64,000 nt of DNA from an uncultured Eubacterium sp. Lineage in GTDB: Bacteria; Bacillota; Clostridia; Lachnospirales; Lachnospiraceae. The stretch's first letter is position 1; the number at the start of each line of letters is the position of its first letter. The notes under the pieces were generated by a model that was not told the origin of the DNA, searched no databases, and was given only the letters and a program-made list of their open reading frames with translations. A program made the position numbers and the translations under genes. The stretch spans positions 248,001 to 312,000 of the forward strand of contig CAKRFN010000002.1 of assembly GCA_934320655.1 (NCBI GenBank), in the 5' to 3' direction. Positions 45,352 through 54,082 of the stretch are shown piece after piece.

Positions 45352-46377
45352 CTAGTCGATCTCGACGATCCATCCCTCCGGTGCCTCGATGCGTCCCATC
45401 TGGATACCGGTCAATGTATCATACAGCTTCTTGGTCACAGGTCCCATCTCGTCCATGCCGCTCGGGAAGCAGATCTCCCTGCCGTGGTCGTTGATCTTGC
45501 CAACCGGTGAGATGACTGCTGCGGTTCCGCACAGTCCACACTCTGCGAAATCACCTAACTCGTCAAAGCGAACCTGACGATGCTCTACAGTCATGCCCAG
45601 ATACTTCTCTGCTACTACCATCAGTGAACGACGGGTAATAGAAGGTAAGATACTGTCAGACTTGGGTGTTACCAGCTTGCCGTCTTTTGTGATGAAGATA
45701 AAGTTGGCTCCACCGGTCTCCTCTACATAGGTTCTGGTGCCTGCATCGAGATACATGTTCTCGTCAAAGCCCTTCTGATGTGCATCCACGATCGGATACA
45801 GGCTCATCGCATAGTTTAATCCAGCCTTGATATGTCCGGTTCCGTGCGGTGCTGCACGGTCAAAGTCACTGACACGGATCGTGATCGGCTTTGCGCCGCC
45901 CTTGAAATAGGGTCCTACCGGTGTACAGAACATACGGAACTGATACTCGTCCGCGGGCTTTACGCCGATAACCGGTGAGCTGCCGAACATGTACGGACGG
46001 ATGTAAAGTGTCGCACCTGATCCGTAAGGGGGCACATATGCCTCGTTTGCATGTACAACTGCCTTTACTGCCTCTACGAAACGGTCCTCGGGGAATACCG
46101 GCATCTCCAGACGCTCACAGGAATCCTTCATACGGCTTGCGTTCAGATCCGGACGGAAACATACGGTTCTGCCGTCCTCTGTCGTATATGCCTTCAGACC
46201 CTCAAAACAGGTCTGTGCATACTGAAGCACTCCGGCACACTCACTCAGGGTGATCGTCGCTTCACCGGTCAGCACACCGTCGTCCCATGCGCCATCTTTA
46301 TAATTTGAGACATAACGCTTGTCAGTCACCTGATAACCGAAGCCTATATTTGACCAGTCAATGTTTTTCTTTTCCAT
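45352..46377 (-). CDS. ilvE: Branched-chain amino acid aminotransferase
   Basis: 341-aa fold type IV PLP aminotransferase: GVLQYAQTCFEGLKAYTTEDGRTVCFRPDLNASRMKDS, PVGPYFKGG, VSDFDRAAPHGTGHIKAGLNYA (PLP lysine) and YVEETGGANFIFITKDGKLVTPKSDSILPSITRRSL. It makes valine, leucine and isoleucine from their keto acids. It has its own sigma-A promoter and no T-box is visible in the short leader. Confidence 0.95.
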   Translation of the reverse strand: MEKKNIDWSNIGFGYQVTDKRYVSNYKDGAWDDGVLTGEATITLSECAGVLQYAQTCFEGLKAYTTEDGRTVCFRPDLNASRMKDSCERLEMPVFPEDRFVEAVKAVVHANEAYVPPYGSGATLYIRPYMFGSSPVIGVKPADEYQFRMFCTPVGPYFKGGAKPITIRVSDFDRAAPHGTGHIKAGLNYAMSLYPIVDAHQKGFDENMYLDAGTRTYVEETGGANFIFITKDGKLVTPKSDSILPSITRRSLMVVAEKYLGMTVEHRQVRFDELGDFAECGLCGTAAVISPVGKINDHGREICFPSGMDEMGPVTKKLYDTLTGIQMGRIEAPEGWIVEID

Positions 46378-46416
46378 AGCTGATTCCTCTTTTCTATTGT
46401 AATTTTATCTGAAAAT

Positions 46417-46445
46417 AGTTTAGCCCCATATCCGGTAACTGTCAA
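46417..46445 (-). promoter_or_regulatory. Promoter of ilvE
   Basis: -35 TTGACA (46440-46445) and -10 TAAACT (46417-46422), minus strand, 17-base spacing, about 40 bases before the start codon. Confidence 0.8.
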
Positions 46446-46496
46446 GCGTCTGGTTTTAAAAAGTAACATTTTAAAGTGTTGGCGTATGACATGGGC

Positions 46497-48413
46497 TCAG
46501 ACCGCATTCCCCGTATACAGCCGGTAATATTTTCCATGCGCCTCCATGAGCTGGTCATGGCTGCCGCGCTCGATAATGCGCCCCTGCTCAAGCACCATGA
46601 TACAATCGCTGTTGCGCACGGTGGAAAGTCTGTGCGCGATAACAAATGTCGTCCTGCCCTTCATCAGACGATCCATGCCGGACTGCACAATGCGCTCGGT
46701 GCGCGTATCGATCGAGCTGGTCGCCTCATCGAGAATGAGCACCGGAGGATCTGCGACTGCCGCGCGCGCGATCGCAAGAAGCTGACGCTGTCCCTGACTG
46801 AGCGATGCACCGTCACCGGTCAGCATCGTATCGTAGCCGTGCTCGAGATGCCGGATGAATCCGTCCGCGTTCGCCAGCTTTGCCGCTGCGATCACTTCCT
46901 CATCGGTCGCATCGAGCTTGCCATAACGGATATTTTCCATCACAGTACCTGTAAACAAATGCGTATCCTGCAGCACCATGCCAAGCGAATGGCGCAGATC
47001 CGCTTTTTTGATTTTATTGATATTGATGCCGTCATAGCGGATCTTACCGTCCTGAATATCGTAAAAACGGTTGATCAGGTTCGTGATCGTCGTCTTTCCG
47101 GCTCCGGTCGAACCGACAAATGCGATCTTCTGTCCCGGTGTCGCGTACAGATCGACATTGTGAAGCACTATTTTGTCCGGATTGTAACCGAAATCAACAT
47201 CATCAAACACGACATCGCCGGTCAGCTCACGGTACTCCACGCTGCCATCCGCCTGATGCACATGCTTCCATGCCCACAGTCCGCTACGCTCCGCGCACTC
47301 GTGCAGCTCCCTGTTTTCTTTTTTCGCGTTGACGAGCGTCACATAGCCCTCGTCCGTCTCCGGTTTTTCATCTAATAATTCAAACAGACGGTCCGCACCC
47401 GCCAATGCCATCACGACCGCGTTGAGCTGCTGGCTCACCTGATTGATCGGCATGTAAAAGTTCTTATTAAATGTCAGAAAGCTCGCGAGTGATCCGAGGG
47501 TAAAACCAAAGCTGCCGTTTAGCGCCAGCACGCCGCCGACCATTGCACACAGCACATAGCTCACATTTCCAAGCTGTGCATTGATCGGGCCGAGCAGATT
47601 CACGAACTGGTTTGCGTTGTAGGCGCTGTCATAGAGCTGTTCGTTCAGCTCACGGAAATCCTCGATCGCCTGCTGTTCGTGGCAGAATACCTTTACGACC
47701 TTCTGCCCTTCCATCATTTCCTCGATATAACCGTTTAATCTGCCGAGATCCTTCTGCTGCTGCACAAAATAGCGTCCGCTGAGTCCGGTTGCCTTTTTCG
47801 TCGAAAACAGCACGATCACGACCATAACCATCGTGACAAGCGTCAGCGGAATGCTCAACAGCACCATACTGATAAACACACTCACAATCGTCACCGCACT
47901 GTTTAAAAACTGCGGCATACTCTGCGAGATCATCTGACGCAGCGTATCGATATCGTTCGTGTACATACTCATGATATCGCCGTGCGGATGCTCGTCAAAA
48001 TAGCGCACCGGCAGCGTCTCCATATGTACAAACATTTCATTACGCATATGCATAAGTGTTCCCTGTGTCACGTAGACCATAACACGGTTCTGGATAAAAA
48101 CCGCCACGACACCGAGCAGATAAAAGCCGCCCACACGTGTGATCGCATGTAACAGACCGCTAAAATCCGGCTGGTCAGCCAACAGAAGTGGTCTGACATA
48201 CCCGTCGATCAGATCCTTGATAAACCATGTTCCCTGCACATTGCATAACACGCTCGCAAAGATCGCAACGACAACGACTGCGATGTGCACCGGATAATAG
48301 CGCATCAGATAACGCATGATACGAAGGAAGCTGCGGAACGGATGCTCCAGCTTCGGACGCGGTCCTCTCGGCCCTCTGCCGCCTTTAAATTCTCTTACTT
48401 TTTCTTCTGCCAT
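46497..48413 (-). CDS. ABC multidrug half-transporter, catalytic NBD
   Basis: 638 aa. Membrane domain residues 35-350, ATPase domain from about 395 with Walker A GSTGAGKTTITN, Q-loop VLQDTHLFTGTVMENIR, signature LSQGQRQLLAIARA, Walker B LILDEATSSIDT (catalytic glutamate present) and AHRLSTV. A 60-residue insert between the domains (NAKKENRELHECAERSGLWAWKHVHQADGSVEYRELTGDV) is usual in the BmrD-like group. The start overlaps the partner stop by one base (TGATG), giving coupled translation. It forms a heterodimer with the next gene. Confidence 0.94.
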   Translation of the reverse strand: MAEEKVREFKGGRGPRGPRPKLEHPFRSFLRIMRYLMRYYPVHIAVVVVAIFASVLCNVQGTWFIKDLIDGYVRPLLLADQPDFSGLLHAITRVGGFYLLGVVAVFIQNRVMVYVTQGTLMHMRNEMFVHMETLPVRYFDEHPHGDIMSMYTNDIDTLRQMISQSMPQFLNSAVTIVSVFISMVLLSIPLTLVTMVMVVIVLFSTKKATGLSGRYFVQQQKDLGRLNGYIEEMMEGQKVVKVFCHEQQAIEDFRELNEQLYDSAYNANQFVNLLGPINAQLGNVSYVLCAMVGGVLALNGSFGFTLGSLASFLTFNKNFYMPINQVSQQLNAVVMALAGADRLFELLDEKPETDEGYVTLVNAKKENRELHECAERSGLWAWKHVHQADGSVEYRELTGDVVFDDVDFGYNPDKIVLHNVDLYATPGQKIAFVGSTGAGKTTITNLINRFYDIQDGKIRYDGININKIKKADLRHSLGMVLQDTHLFTGTVMENIRYGKLDATDEEVIAAAKLANADGFIRHLEHGYDTMLTGDGASLSQGQRQLLAIARAAVADPPVLILDEATSSIDTRTERIVQSGMDRLMKGRTTFVIAHRLSTVRNSDCIMVLEQGRIIERGSHDQLMEAHGKYYRLYTGNAV

Positions 48414-50164
48414 CAGTGCTCACCTGCCTTTTCATCAAAATCTCCGCTGCCCTTTGTCTGTGACTCGTAAATATCGCGGTAAATTTCATTTGTCTCCAAT
48501 AGCCGCTCATGTGTATCAAAGCCCTGAATCTGACCGTCCTCCATCACGATAATGCGGTCTGCCTCCTGCACGGATGAGATGCGCTGCGCGATAATGAGCT
48601 TCGTTGTGCCCGGAATCTCCTGTGCAAATGCCTGACGGATCTTCGCATCCGTCGCCGTATCAACAGCGCTTGTACTGTCGTCTAAGATCAGTATTTTGGG
48701 CTGCTTGAGCAATGCACGCGCGATACACAGGCGCTGCTTCTGACCTCCGGAGAGGTTGCTGCCGCCCTGTTCGAGATAGGTCTCGTATTTCTGCGGCATC
48801 CGCTCGATAAATTCATCGGCACATGCGAGACGGCAAGCGCGTTTGCACGCTTCCTCGCTCGCATTCTCATCACCCCAGCGCAGATTTTCTAAAATCGTGC
48901 CAGAAAACAACACATTTTTCTGTAAAACGACTGCCACCTCATTGCGCAGCGTATCGAGATCGTAGCTGCGCACATCTTTTCCGCCGACAAAAACTGCTCC
49001 GTCCGTCACATCGTACAGACGGCTGATCAGGTTTACAAGACTCGATTTGGAGCTGCCGGTGCCTCCGATGATACCGATCGTCTCTCCAGCATGGATCGTC
49101 AGATCGACATCCTTTAAAATCGGATGCTCCCTGTCCCCGTGATAATCAAAGCTGACATGTTCAAACCGGATGCTGCCGTCCGGCACCTCATAATCAGGCT
49201 GCGCGGGATTGGTCAGCGTACTCTGTTCCCCGATGACCTCTGCCACACGCCGTCCGCTCGCCGCAGACATGGTGATCATGACAAACACCATCGAAAGCAT
49301 CATCAGATTCATCAATATATTCATGCTGTAGGTCAGCATACTCATCAGATCTCCGGTCGTGAGACTGCTCTGTACGACCAGTCTCGCCCCGATCCACGAG
49401 ATCAGCAGAATACATGTATACACGGTAAACTGCATGATCGGCGCATTTAATGAAATGAGCTTTTCCGCCTTTACAAACATGCTGTACACATTTTTGCTCG
49501 CTTTTGTAAACCGCTCCTTCTCGTAGTCCTCCCTGACATATGCCTTGACGACGCGGATAGCGGATACATTTTCCTGCACGCTGGCGTTGAGTTCATCGTA
49601 TTTTTCAAATACCTGTGAAAAATAGCGGTGTGTTTTCATCATGAGCAGCATCAGGATTGTGCCGAGAATCAGCACGGCGAGCAGATAAATGTTCGCCAGA
49701 CGCGGGCAGATCACATAGCTCATGACCATCGCACAGATCATGCTCAGCGGCGCGCGCGTACACATGCGCAGGATCATCTGGTATGCATTCTGCAGGTTTG
49801 TGACATCGGTCGTCAGCCGTGTCACAAGTCCTGCCGTCGAGAAACGGTCGATGTTGGCAAAGGAAAACGTCTGTATGTTCCGGAACATCGCTTCGCGCAG
49901 ATTTTTTGCAAATCCAGCCGATGCCTTTGCGCCGAAATGACCGCCGCCGAGTCCGCCGAGCAGACCGATCACTGCGATCAGAAACATCGCGCCTCCTACC
50001 ATATAAATATGATGCAGATCTCCTTTATCCACACCGTCGTCGATAATCGATGCCATCAGAAACGGTATGATCGTCTCCATCAGCACCTCGATCGTCATAC
50101 AGATCGGAGTCGCGATCGATGCACCGCGATACTCTTTGATCTGTGCCATCAATGTTTTTAACAT
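48413..50164 (-). CDS. ABC multidrug half-transporter, degenerate NBD
   Basis: 583 aa. Membrane domain residues 10-310; NBD with Walker A GGTGSSKSSLVN, signature LSGGQKQRLCIARA and Walker B LILDDSTSAVD, where aspartate replaces the catalytic glutamate. This is the hallmark of the non-catalytic subunit in heterodimeric exporters such as BmrCD and TM287/288. It sits between marR and its catalytic partner. Ribosome binding site CAGGAGGTACATAC. Confidence 0.94.
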   Translation of the reverse strand: MLKTLMAQIKEYRGASIATPICMTIEVLMETIIPFLMASIIDDGVDKGDLHHIYMVGGAMFLIAVIGLLGGLGGGHFGAKASAGFAKNLREAMFRNIQTFSFANIDRFSTAGLVTRLTTDVTNLQNAYQMILRMCTRAPLSMICAMVMSYVICPRLANIYLLAVLILGTILMLLMMKTHRYFSQVFEKYDELNASVQENVSAIRVVKAYVREDYEKERFTKASKNVYSMFVKAEKLISLNAPIMQFTVYTCILLISWIGARLVVQSSLTTGDLMSMLTYSMNILMNLMMLSMVFVMITMSAASGRRVAEVIGEQSTLTNPAQPDYEVPDGSIRFEHVSFDYHGDREHPILKDVDLTIHAGETIGIIGGTGSSKSSLVNLISRLYDVTDGAVFVGGKDVRSYDLDTLRNEVAVVLQKNVLFSGTILENLRWGDENASEEACKRACRLACADEFIERMPQKYETYLEQGGSNLSGGQKQRLCIARALLKQPKILILDDSTSAVDTATDAKIRQAFAQEIPGTTKLIIAQRISSVQEADRIIVMEDGQIQGFDTHERLLETNEIYRDIYESQTKGSGDFDEKAGEH

Positions 50165-50204
50165 GTATGTACCTCCTGTAACTTCTTATAATTATGCAAA
50201 AGCA

Positions 50205-50690
50205 TTATGAGCGATGGCATAACCATTCCGGCTGATGCGGCGGTTTTTCATCGCCGCTGATATTGGCGATCATCTGATCGAGTACGCGCGAAAATACCGC
50301 CAGATCCTCCTCACTGATCCCCTGTTTGATCAGCCGCTCATGCTCTGCGATCTCCGCCATGATCTCCTGATGGATCTCCAATGCCTTATCCGTTCGTGAA
50401 ATGCACTTGTAGCGGCTGTCGTGTGATGAGATGCTCCGCCGGATGAGTCCGTGTGCCTCCATCTCGTTTAACTGCTGTGTAAGTGCAGATTTTTTGATGT
50501 GCAGATCCGTTTCAATATTTTTCTGAAACACCTCCTGCCCATCATGCTCAGCCAGATAGCGCAGAATCCAGCCGTCTGTCATGGACATGCCGTAATTTTG
50601 CTGGCGCTCACTGTTTTTGCGGTCGACAAGCTGTTTCATGCAGCGGTTGAAATAGCGCATGCGGTGTCCGATATGTTCTGTTTTATCCAT
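50205..50690 (-). CDS. MarR family transcriptional regulator of the ABC exporter
   Basis: 161 aa with a central winged helix (GWILRYLAEHDGQEVFQKNIETDLHIKKSALTQQLNEMEAHGLIRRSISSHDSRYKCISRTDKA). It starts at ATG 50690 (MDKTEHIG) with AGGAGG 6 bases upstream. The longer frame to 50759 lies in the adjoining repeat and is not real. It is 41 bases upstream of the two ABC genes on the same strand and probably represses the unit. Confidence 0.93.
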   Translation of the reverse strand: MDKTEHIGHRMRYFNRCMKQLVDRKNSERQQNYGMSMTDGWILRYLAEHDGQEVFQKNIETDLHIKKSALTQQLNEMEAHGLIRRSISSHDSRYKCISRTDKALEIHQEIMAEIAEHERLIKQGISEEDLAVFSRVLDQMIANISGDEKPPHQPEWLCHRS

Positions 50691-50738
50691 TGGGTTCCTC
50701 CTGTTAATTTTATAAACATTTGCGATATTCTTATATGA

Positions 50739-50987
50739 GGTCGCAGCTCCCGCAAGCATATGCTTGTTGAGAATGGCTGGCTGCGGTCACAGCTATTCAC
50801 GTTACAGGCACTTCGTAAACGTAGCAGCGCGAGCAAAGTCATGTCTGATTTTGCTGCCTTTGCGCGATGGAGATGAGACTCGTAACTCGTGGAAGCCCTT
50901 GCTGAACACGAGTTAGTGTTTTCCGAGGCTCATCGGAATGGTTCGTGCAATGAAAGCAAAACAGACATGCTTGCGGAAGCTGCGACC
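50739..50987 (+). repeat. TIR repeat, copy 3
   Basis: 249 bases with the best-preserved ends: the 21 bases at 50739-50759 (GGTCGCAGCTCCCGCAAG...) match the reverse complement of 50967-50987 at 20 of 21 positions. Inside are a GGCTGCGGTCACAGC hairpin, the stem AACTCGTG (50884-50891) / CACGAGTT (50907-50914), and an outer stem joining 50840-50855 to 50955-50969. It fills the gap between marR and the 278-aa gene. No protein and no clear target-site duplication. Confidence 0.85.
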
Positions 50988-51015
50988 TTCATACAAAAAT
51001 TTTGTAACCAACCAA

Positions 51016-51852
51016 TCAGCGCACCAGTGCGAGCGCCTCCATATCATAGATCATATTCTGCCGCAGATCATAGCCCCACGCAAAATGTGTGGTGTCTCCT
51101 ACATGCAGCGCGGATTCATCCGTATGCTGTTTCAGATCTGCGAGCGCCTGCCACGCTCCCTCGACACCTCCGGGCACTCCGGCGCGCGCTGCCTCCGCAG
51201 ACACAAACAACCCGCGCCGCGCTGCCTCACACAGTTTTTGGTTAATCTGCGCCGCAATCCGGCTGTTTTCCTCCGATGCCAGTTGAAACATCCGCTCCTC
51301 CCGCTGTCCAAGCACCTGCATATACGCCTCCCAGATCCATGGCAGCATGTGATTGATCTGGCTATGTACACCGCTGACTGCCACCACATCTGCCTGCGGC
51401 AGCACCAGTTCTGCTCTGCGCTCCGCCGCGCGCGCATACATCGACTGCGCAAGCATATATGCAGTCTGCGCAAGCTGCGTAATATCCGTCAGTTTTCCAC
51501 GCCGGTTGACCTCGCTTTGAAGCACCGCGCAAAACTCCCGGTATTCTTCGGGAGTAATCCCCAACAGATCGCCTGTCTCACAGTCCACACGCGCGCTGTC
51601 TTCCTGCGGCACGCGCTTCATCGCCGCCTGCATCGCCTGTTCATCCACATCATAGAGCGTGATCCGGTCAAAGAATTGTAAAAAATGCTCCAGATCATAG
51701 TCATTGCATGCGCCCGCTCCTACGATAAGCAGCGAACCGCCCCGCTCACAGTGGCGCAGGATCCACTTACTCCATGCGTTGCGGTACGCCGCCCAGTCCT
51801 CCCATGCACGCGGCATCACATGCCGTTTCTCCAAAGTATCATATACCGTCAT
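51016..51852 (-). CDS. Unrecognised protein with a Rossmann-like N-terminal motif
   Basis: 278 aa, soluble. Residues 35-85 (GGSLLIVGAGACNDYDLEHFLQFFDRITLYDVDEQAM) look like the nucleotide- or SAM-binding beta-alpha-beta of a methyltransferase: GxGxxxD, then an acidic residue after the second strand. The rest is alpha-helical and rich in alanine and arginine, with a histidine/tryptophan-containing end (HFAWGYDLRQNMIYD). No catalytic motif is recognised, so methyltransferase is only a suggestion. It is monocistronic with its own promoter and a palindrome at the expected start site. Confidence 0.7.
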   Translation of the reverse strand: MTVYDTLEKRHVMPRAWEDWAAYRNAWSKWILRHCERGGSLLIVGAGACNDYDLEHFLQFFDRITLYDVDEQAMQAAMKRVPQEDSARVDCETGDLLGITPEEYREFCAVLQSEVNRRGKLTDITQLAQTAYMLAQSMYARAAERRAELVLPQADVVAVSGVHSQINHMLPWIWEAYMQVLGQREERMFQLASEENSRIAAQINQKLCEAARRGLFVSAEAARAGVPGGVEGAWQALADLKQHTDESALHVGDTTHFAWGYDLRQNMIYDMEALALVR

Positions 51853-51957
51853 TGTCTCACTTCCGTTTCCTTATCGTTTTGTTGTATTATCATGCTATTT
51901 TATCATATGTGCCACTGTGTTAATTGTTCTGTTTCAAAATTGTTTTGTTATTAAACT

Positions 51958-52001
51958 GTTTAATTTTTAAACTATTCTAGCACAAGATTTGGATTTGTCA
52001 A
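51958..52001 (-). promoter_or_regulatory. Promoter and palindrome before the 278-aa gene
   Basis: -35 TTGACA (51996-52001) and -10 TAGAAT (51974-51979), minus strand, 16-base spacing. The palindrome GTTTAA-TTT-TTAAAC at 51958-51972 directly follows the -10 box and may be an operator. A leader of about 100 AT-rich bases follows. Confidence 0.6.
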
Positions 52002-52042
52002 GAAAAAAACGCCGATACACAACTACTCTGTATCGACGTTTC
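52002..52042 (-). terminator. Terminator after the MATE pseudogene
   Basis: Minus-strand arms AAACGTCGATAC and GTATCGGCGTTT with one mismatch, then T residues. Confidence 0.8.
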
Positions 52043-52140
52043 CTGCTAAACAACCCTGTCTATTATGTTTTTCTCATGAATTTTCATTCATACACCGCTG
52101 TAATTTTCCATATGTCTCTTCTTTTTCTCATATCCATCAT

Positions 52141-53224
52141 TTAGGTCCCCATTTCTGTTAGATTTTTTAGCCATTTATATTGCCTATAATGTTTAAATAC
52201 TGCGGGGAGCTTTACCAGCTCATCAAGATTTAATACAAAATATACCGTCAGCACCGGCAGCTTCCATACAAATGCCGCCAGATATCCCAATGGAACCGCA
52301 AAACACCACATGGTAACCGCATCGCACTTCAATCCGAATTTTATATCTCCCCCTGCCGGAAAAATTCCACCTATCGTCATTGCGTTTATTGATTTTCCTA
52401 TGACATAATAGCTGCTCATAAACAGCATATATTTTAAATACCCGGTTGCCGTGTCGCTCAGATTTGTAAAATATAAGATTACCGGAGTCAAGAGAAGAAT
52501 CATACCGCCAGTCAGACAGCCGGAAAACACCGCAATCCTGCATAAAATATTTCCGTTTTTTTGTGCTTCTGACAAGTTCCCTTTTCCAAGCAGATTTCCG
52601 ATGATAATGCTTCCTCCATATCCAAAACCGGTGCAGACACATATCAGCAGATTCTTTGTTATGTTCGCAATAGAATTGGCAGCTACTGCATCTGATCCAA
52701 GATGTCCCAGTATCACAGAATACATGGTAAATCCGCCGCCCCCGCAATCTCCATCCTTGGGAATCCAAAGTATCCATAAATAAAAACCGCATTCAGCACA
52801 ATATTGGAACAAACAACCACTATGCTGACCGCCGTACATTTTCCCACATACCCGCAATTTTTCAATATACCCTGCAAAACCTGCAAAATCCCAGAAAAAA
52901 CATAGGATAACCCGATCAGTTTCAGGTATTTTATTCCATACTCAATTAACTCAATATCATTTGTAAACAACCGCATAAGAATTTTAGGTGCAAATAGTGT
53001 TGTAATCAGAAAAAGAACGGAAACCACTGATACATATTTGAGTACAAGCCCCGAAAATGCCCGCAATCCCTCAAAATCCTTTTTTCCATAATATTGTGCA
53101 ACAAACATATTTTCTCCGATTGTGAGTGCCATCAAAATCAGGTTAAAAACAAAGGTAGTCTGCGAAGCCAATGAAACCGCTGACAACGAAGCTTCAAAAT
53201 TTTATCCCTAAATTTATTTTCCAT
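52141..53224 (-). pseudogene. MATE family efflux transporter, broken by two internal deletions
   Basis: Three coding pieces of one MATE gene lie in order but in different frames. MENKFRDKILKL starts at 53224. Next ASLSAVSLASQTTFVFNLILM continues near 53190 to FGFPRMEIAGAA at about 52745. Then GFTMYSVILGHLGSDAVAANSIANITKNL runs to the stop at 52141. From the family layout, roughly one to two helices are missing at the first join and about 60 residues at the second, both out of frame. The start still has an upstream purine-rich site and the gene keeps a terminator. It is AT-richer than its neighbours and probably acquired. Confidence 0.85.
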
Positions 53225-53336
53225 CCGTCGTTTGTTTCCTCTCTGTGCACAATACAAAAATAAACAATTTCTATTGATTTTCATACCAGAATCGACCATA
53301 ATAATATAACAATCGTTCATAAAGGAGCTGGCACTT

Positions 53337-54072
53337 ATGGAATATTCTGATTTTAGAGGGACAGATGTCTTATGATGTCAATGGACAGAAGATTTCTTTA
53401 CAGGCAGGAGAAGGGATTTTTGTAAACAGCCACTCCCTTCATTATGGCTATTCCGACACGCATACAGAATGCTTTTTTCTCTGTATCCTGTTGTCCCCAC
53501 GGCTGCTATCTGTAAATACTTATTTTATAGAAAATTGTTTAAATCCTCTGGTACAAAATATTCATTTTCCTTATCAGAAGCTGAATCCATCTATTCAATG
53601 GCAAAATTCTATTCTTCGTGATCTTGAAATGCTCTATGAAAACAATATGGATCAAATACAGCCATTTACGATTCTGGAAAGAGCTGCCCATATTTTCCGT
53701 CTGCTTTCTGAGAATATGAACTTTCTTCCAGACCTTGATAAAAATACAGAGGATATTCTGGCTCTGACTGCGATGATCGGTTATGTGCAGAAAAATTATC
53801 CGAATAGAATTCTGTTAAAAGATGTTGCTTCTGCCGGAAACTGCTGCAAAACAAAATGCACCTCGCTTTTCCAAAAATATTTAAATACTTCCCCGATCGT
53901 ATATATCAACCGTTATCGTTTGGAAAAATCTATTTTTCTTCTCCGGAATACTGCACAGTCTATTACGGAGATCGCATATGCATGTGGATTTTCAAATACC
54001 AGCTATTTTTGCGAGCTCTTCCATAAGTATTACGACACCACACCGGGGAAGTTCCGAACCAACAGTCAATGA
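53337..54072 (+). pseudogene. AraC family regulator with a 5' deletion
   Basis: The original start ATG 53337, with AAGGAG upstream, reads MEYSDFRGTDVL and stops. The cupin continues in another frame from EGQMSYDVNGQKISLQAGEGIFVNSHSLHYGYSD and is then intact through the two HTH motifs (SITEIAYACGFSNTSYFCELFHKYYDTTPGKFR). The intact AraC at 59981 has about 50 more residues here, including HWHSEVEFVYVESG, which marks what was lost. A 235-aa product from ATG 53365 is possible, but it would lack part of the ligand domain. It diverges from the broken MATE gene, its likely former target. Confidence 0.75.
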
Positions 54073-54082
54073 CAATTCCTTT

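Noticed and set aside
46378..46496. T-box or leader-peptide attenuator before ilvE
   Set aside because: The promoter leaves only about 35-40 bases of leader, with no specifier or terminator structure.
46476..47375. 299-aa plus-strand frame opposite the ABC exporter
   Set aside because: Shadow of the NBD; no start signal and no domain.
50691..50759. N-terminal extension of the MarR protein (MLAGAATSYKNI...)
   Set aside because: It is translation of the TIR repeat end. AGGAGG lies directly before ATG 50690, and the same MLAGAAT-like reading appears at other repeat ends.
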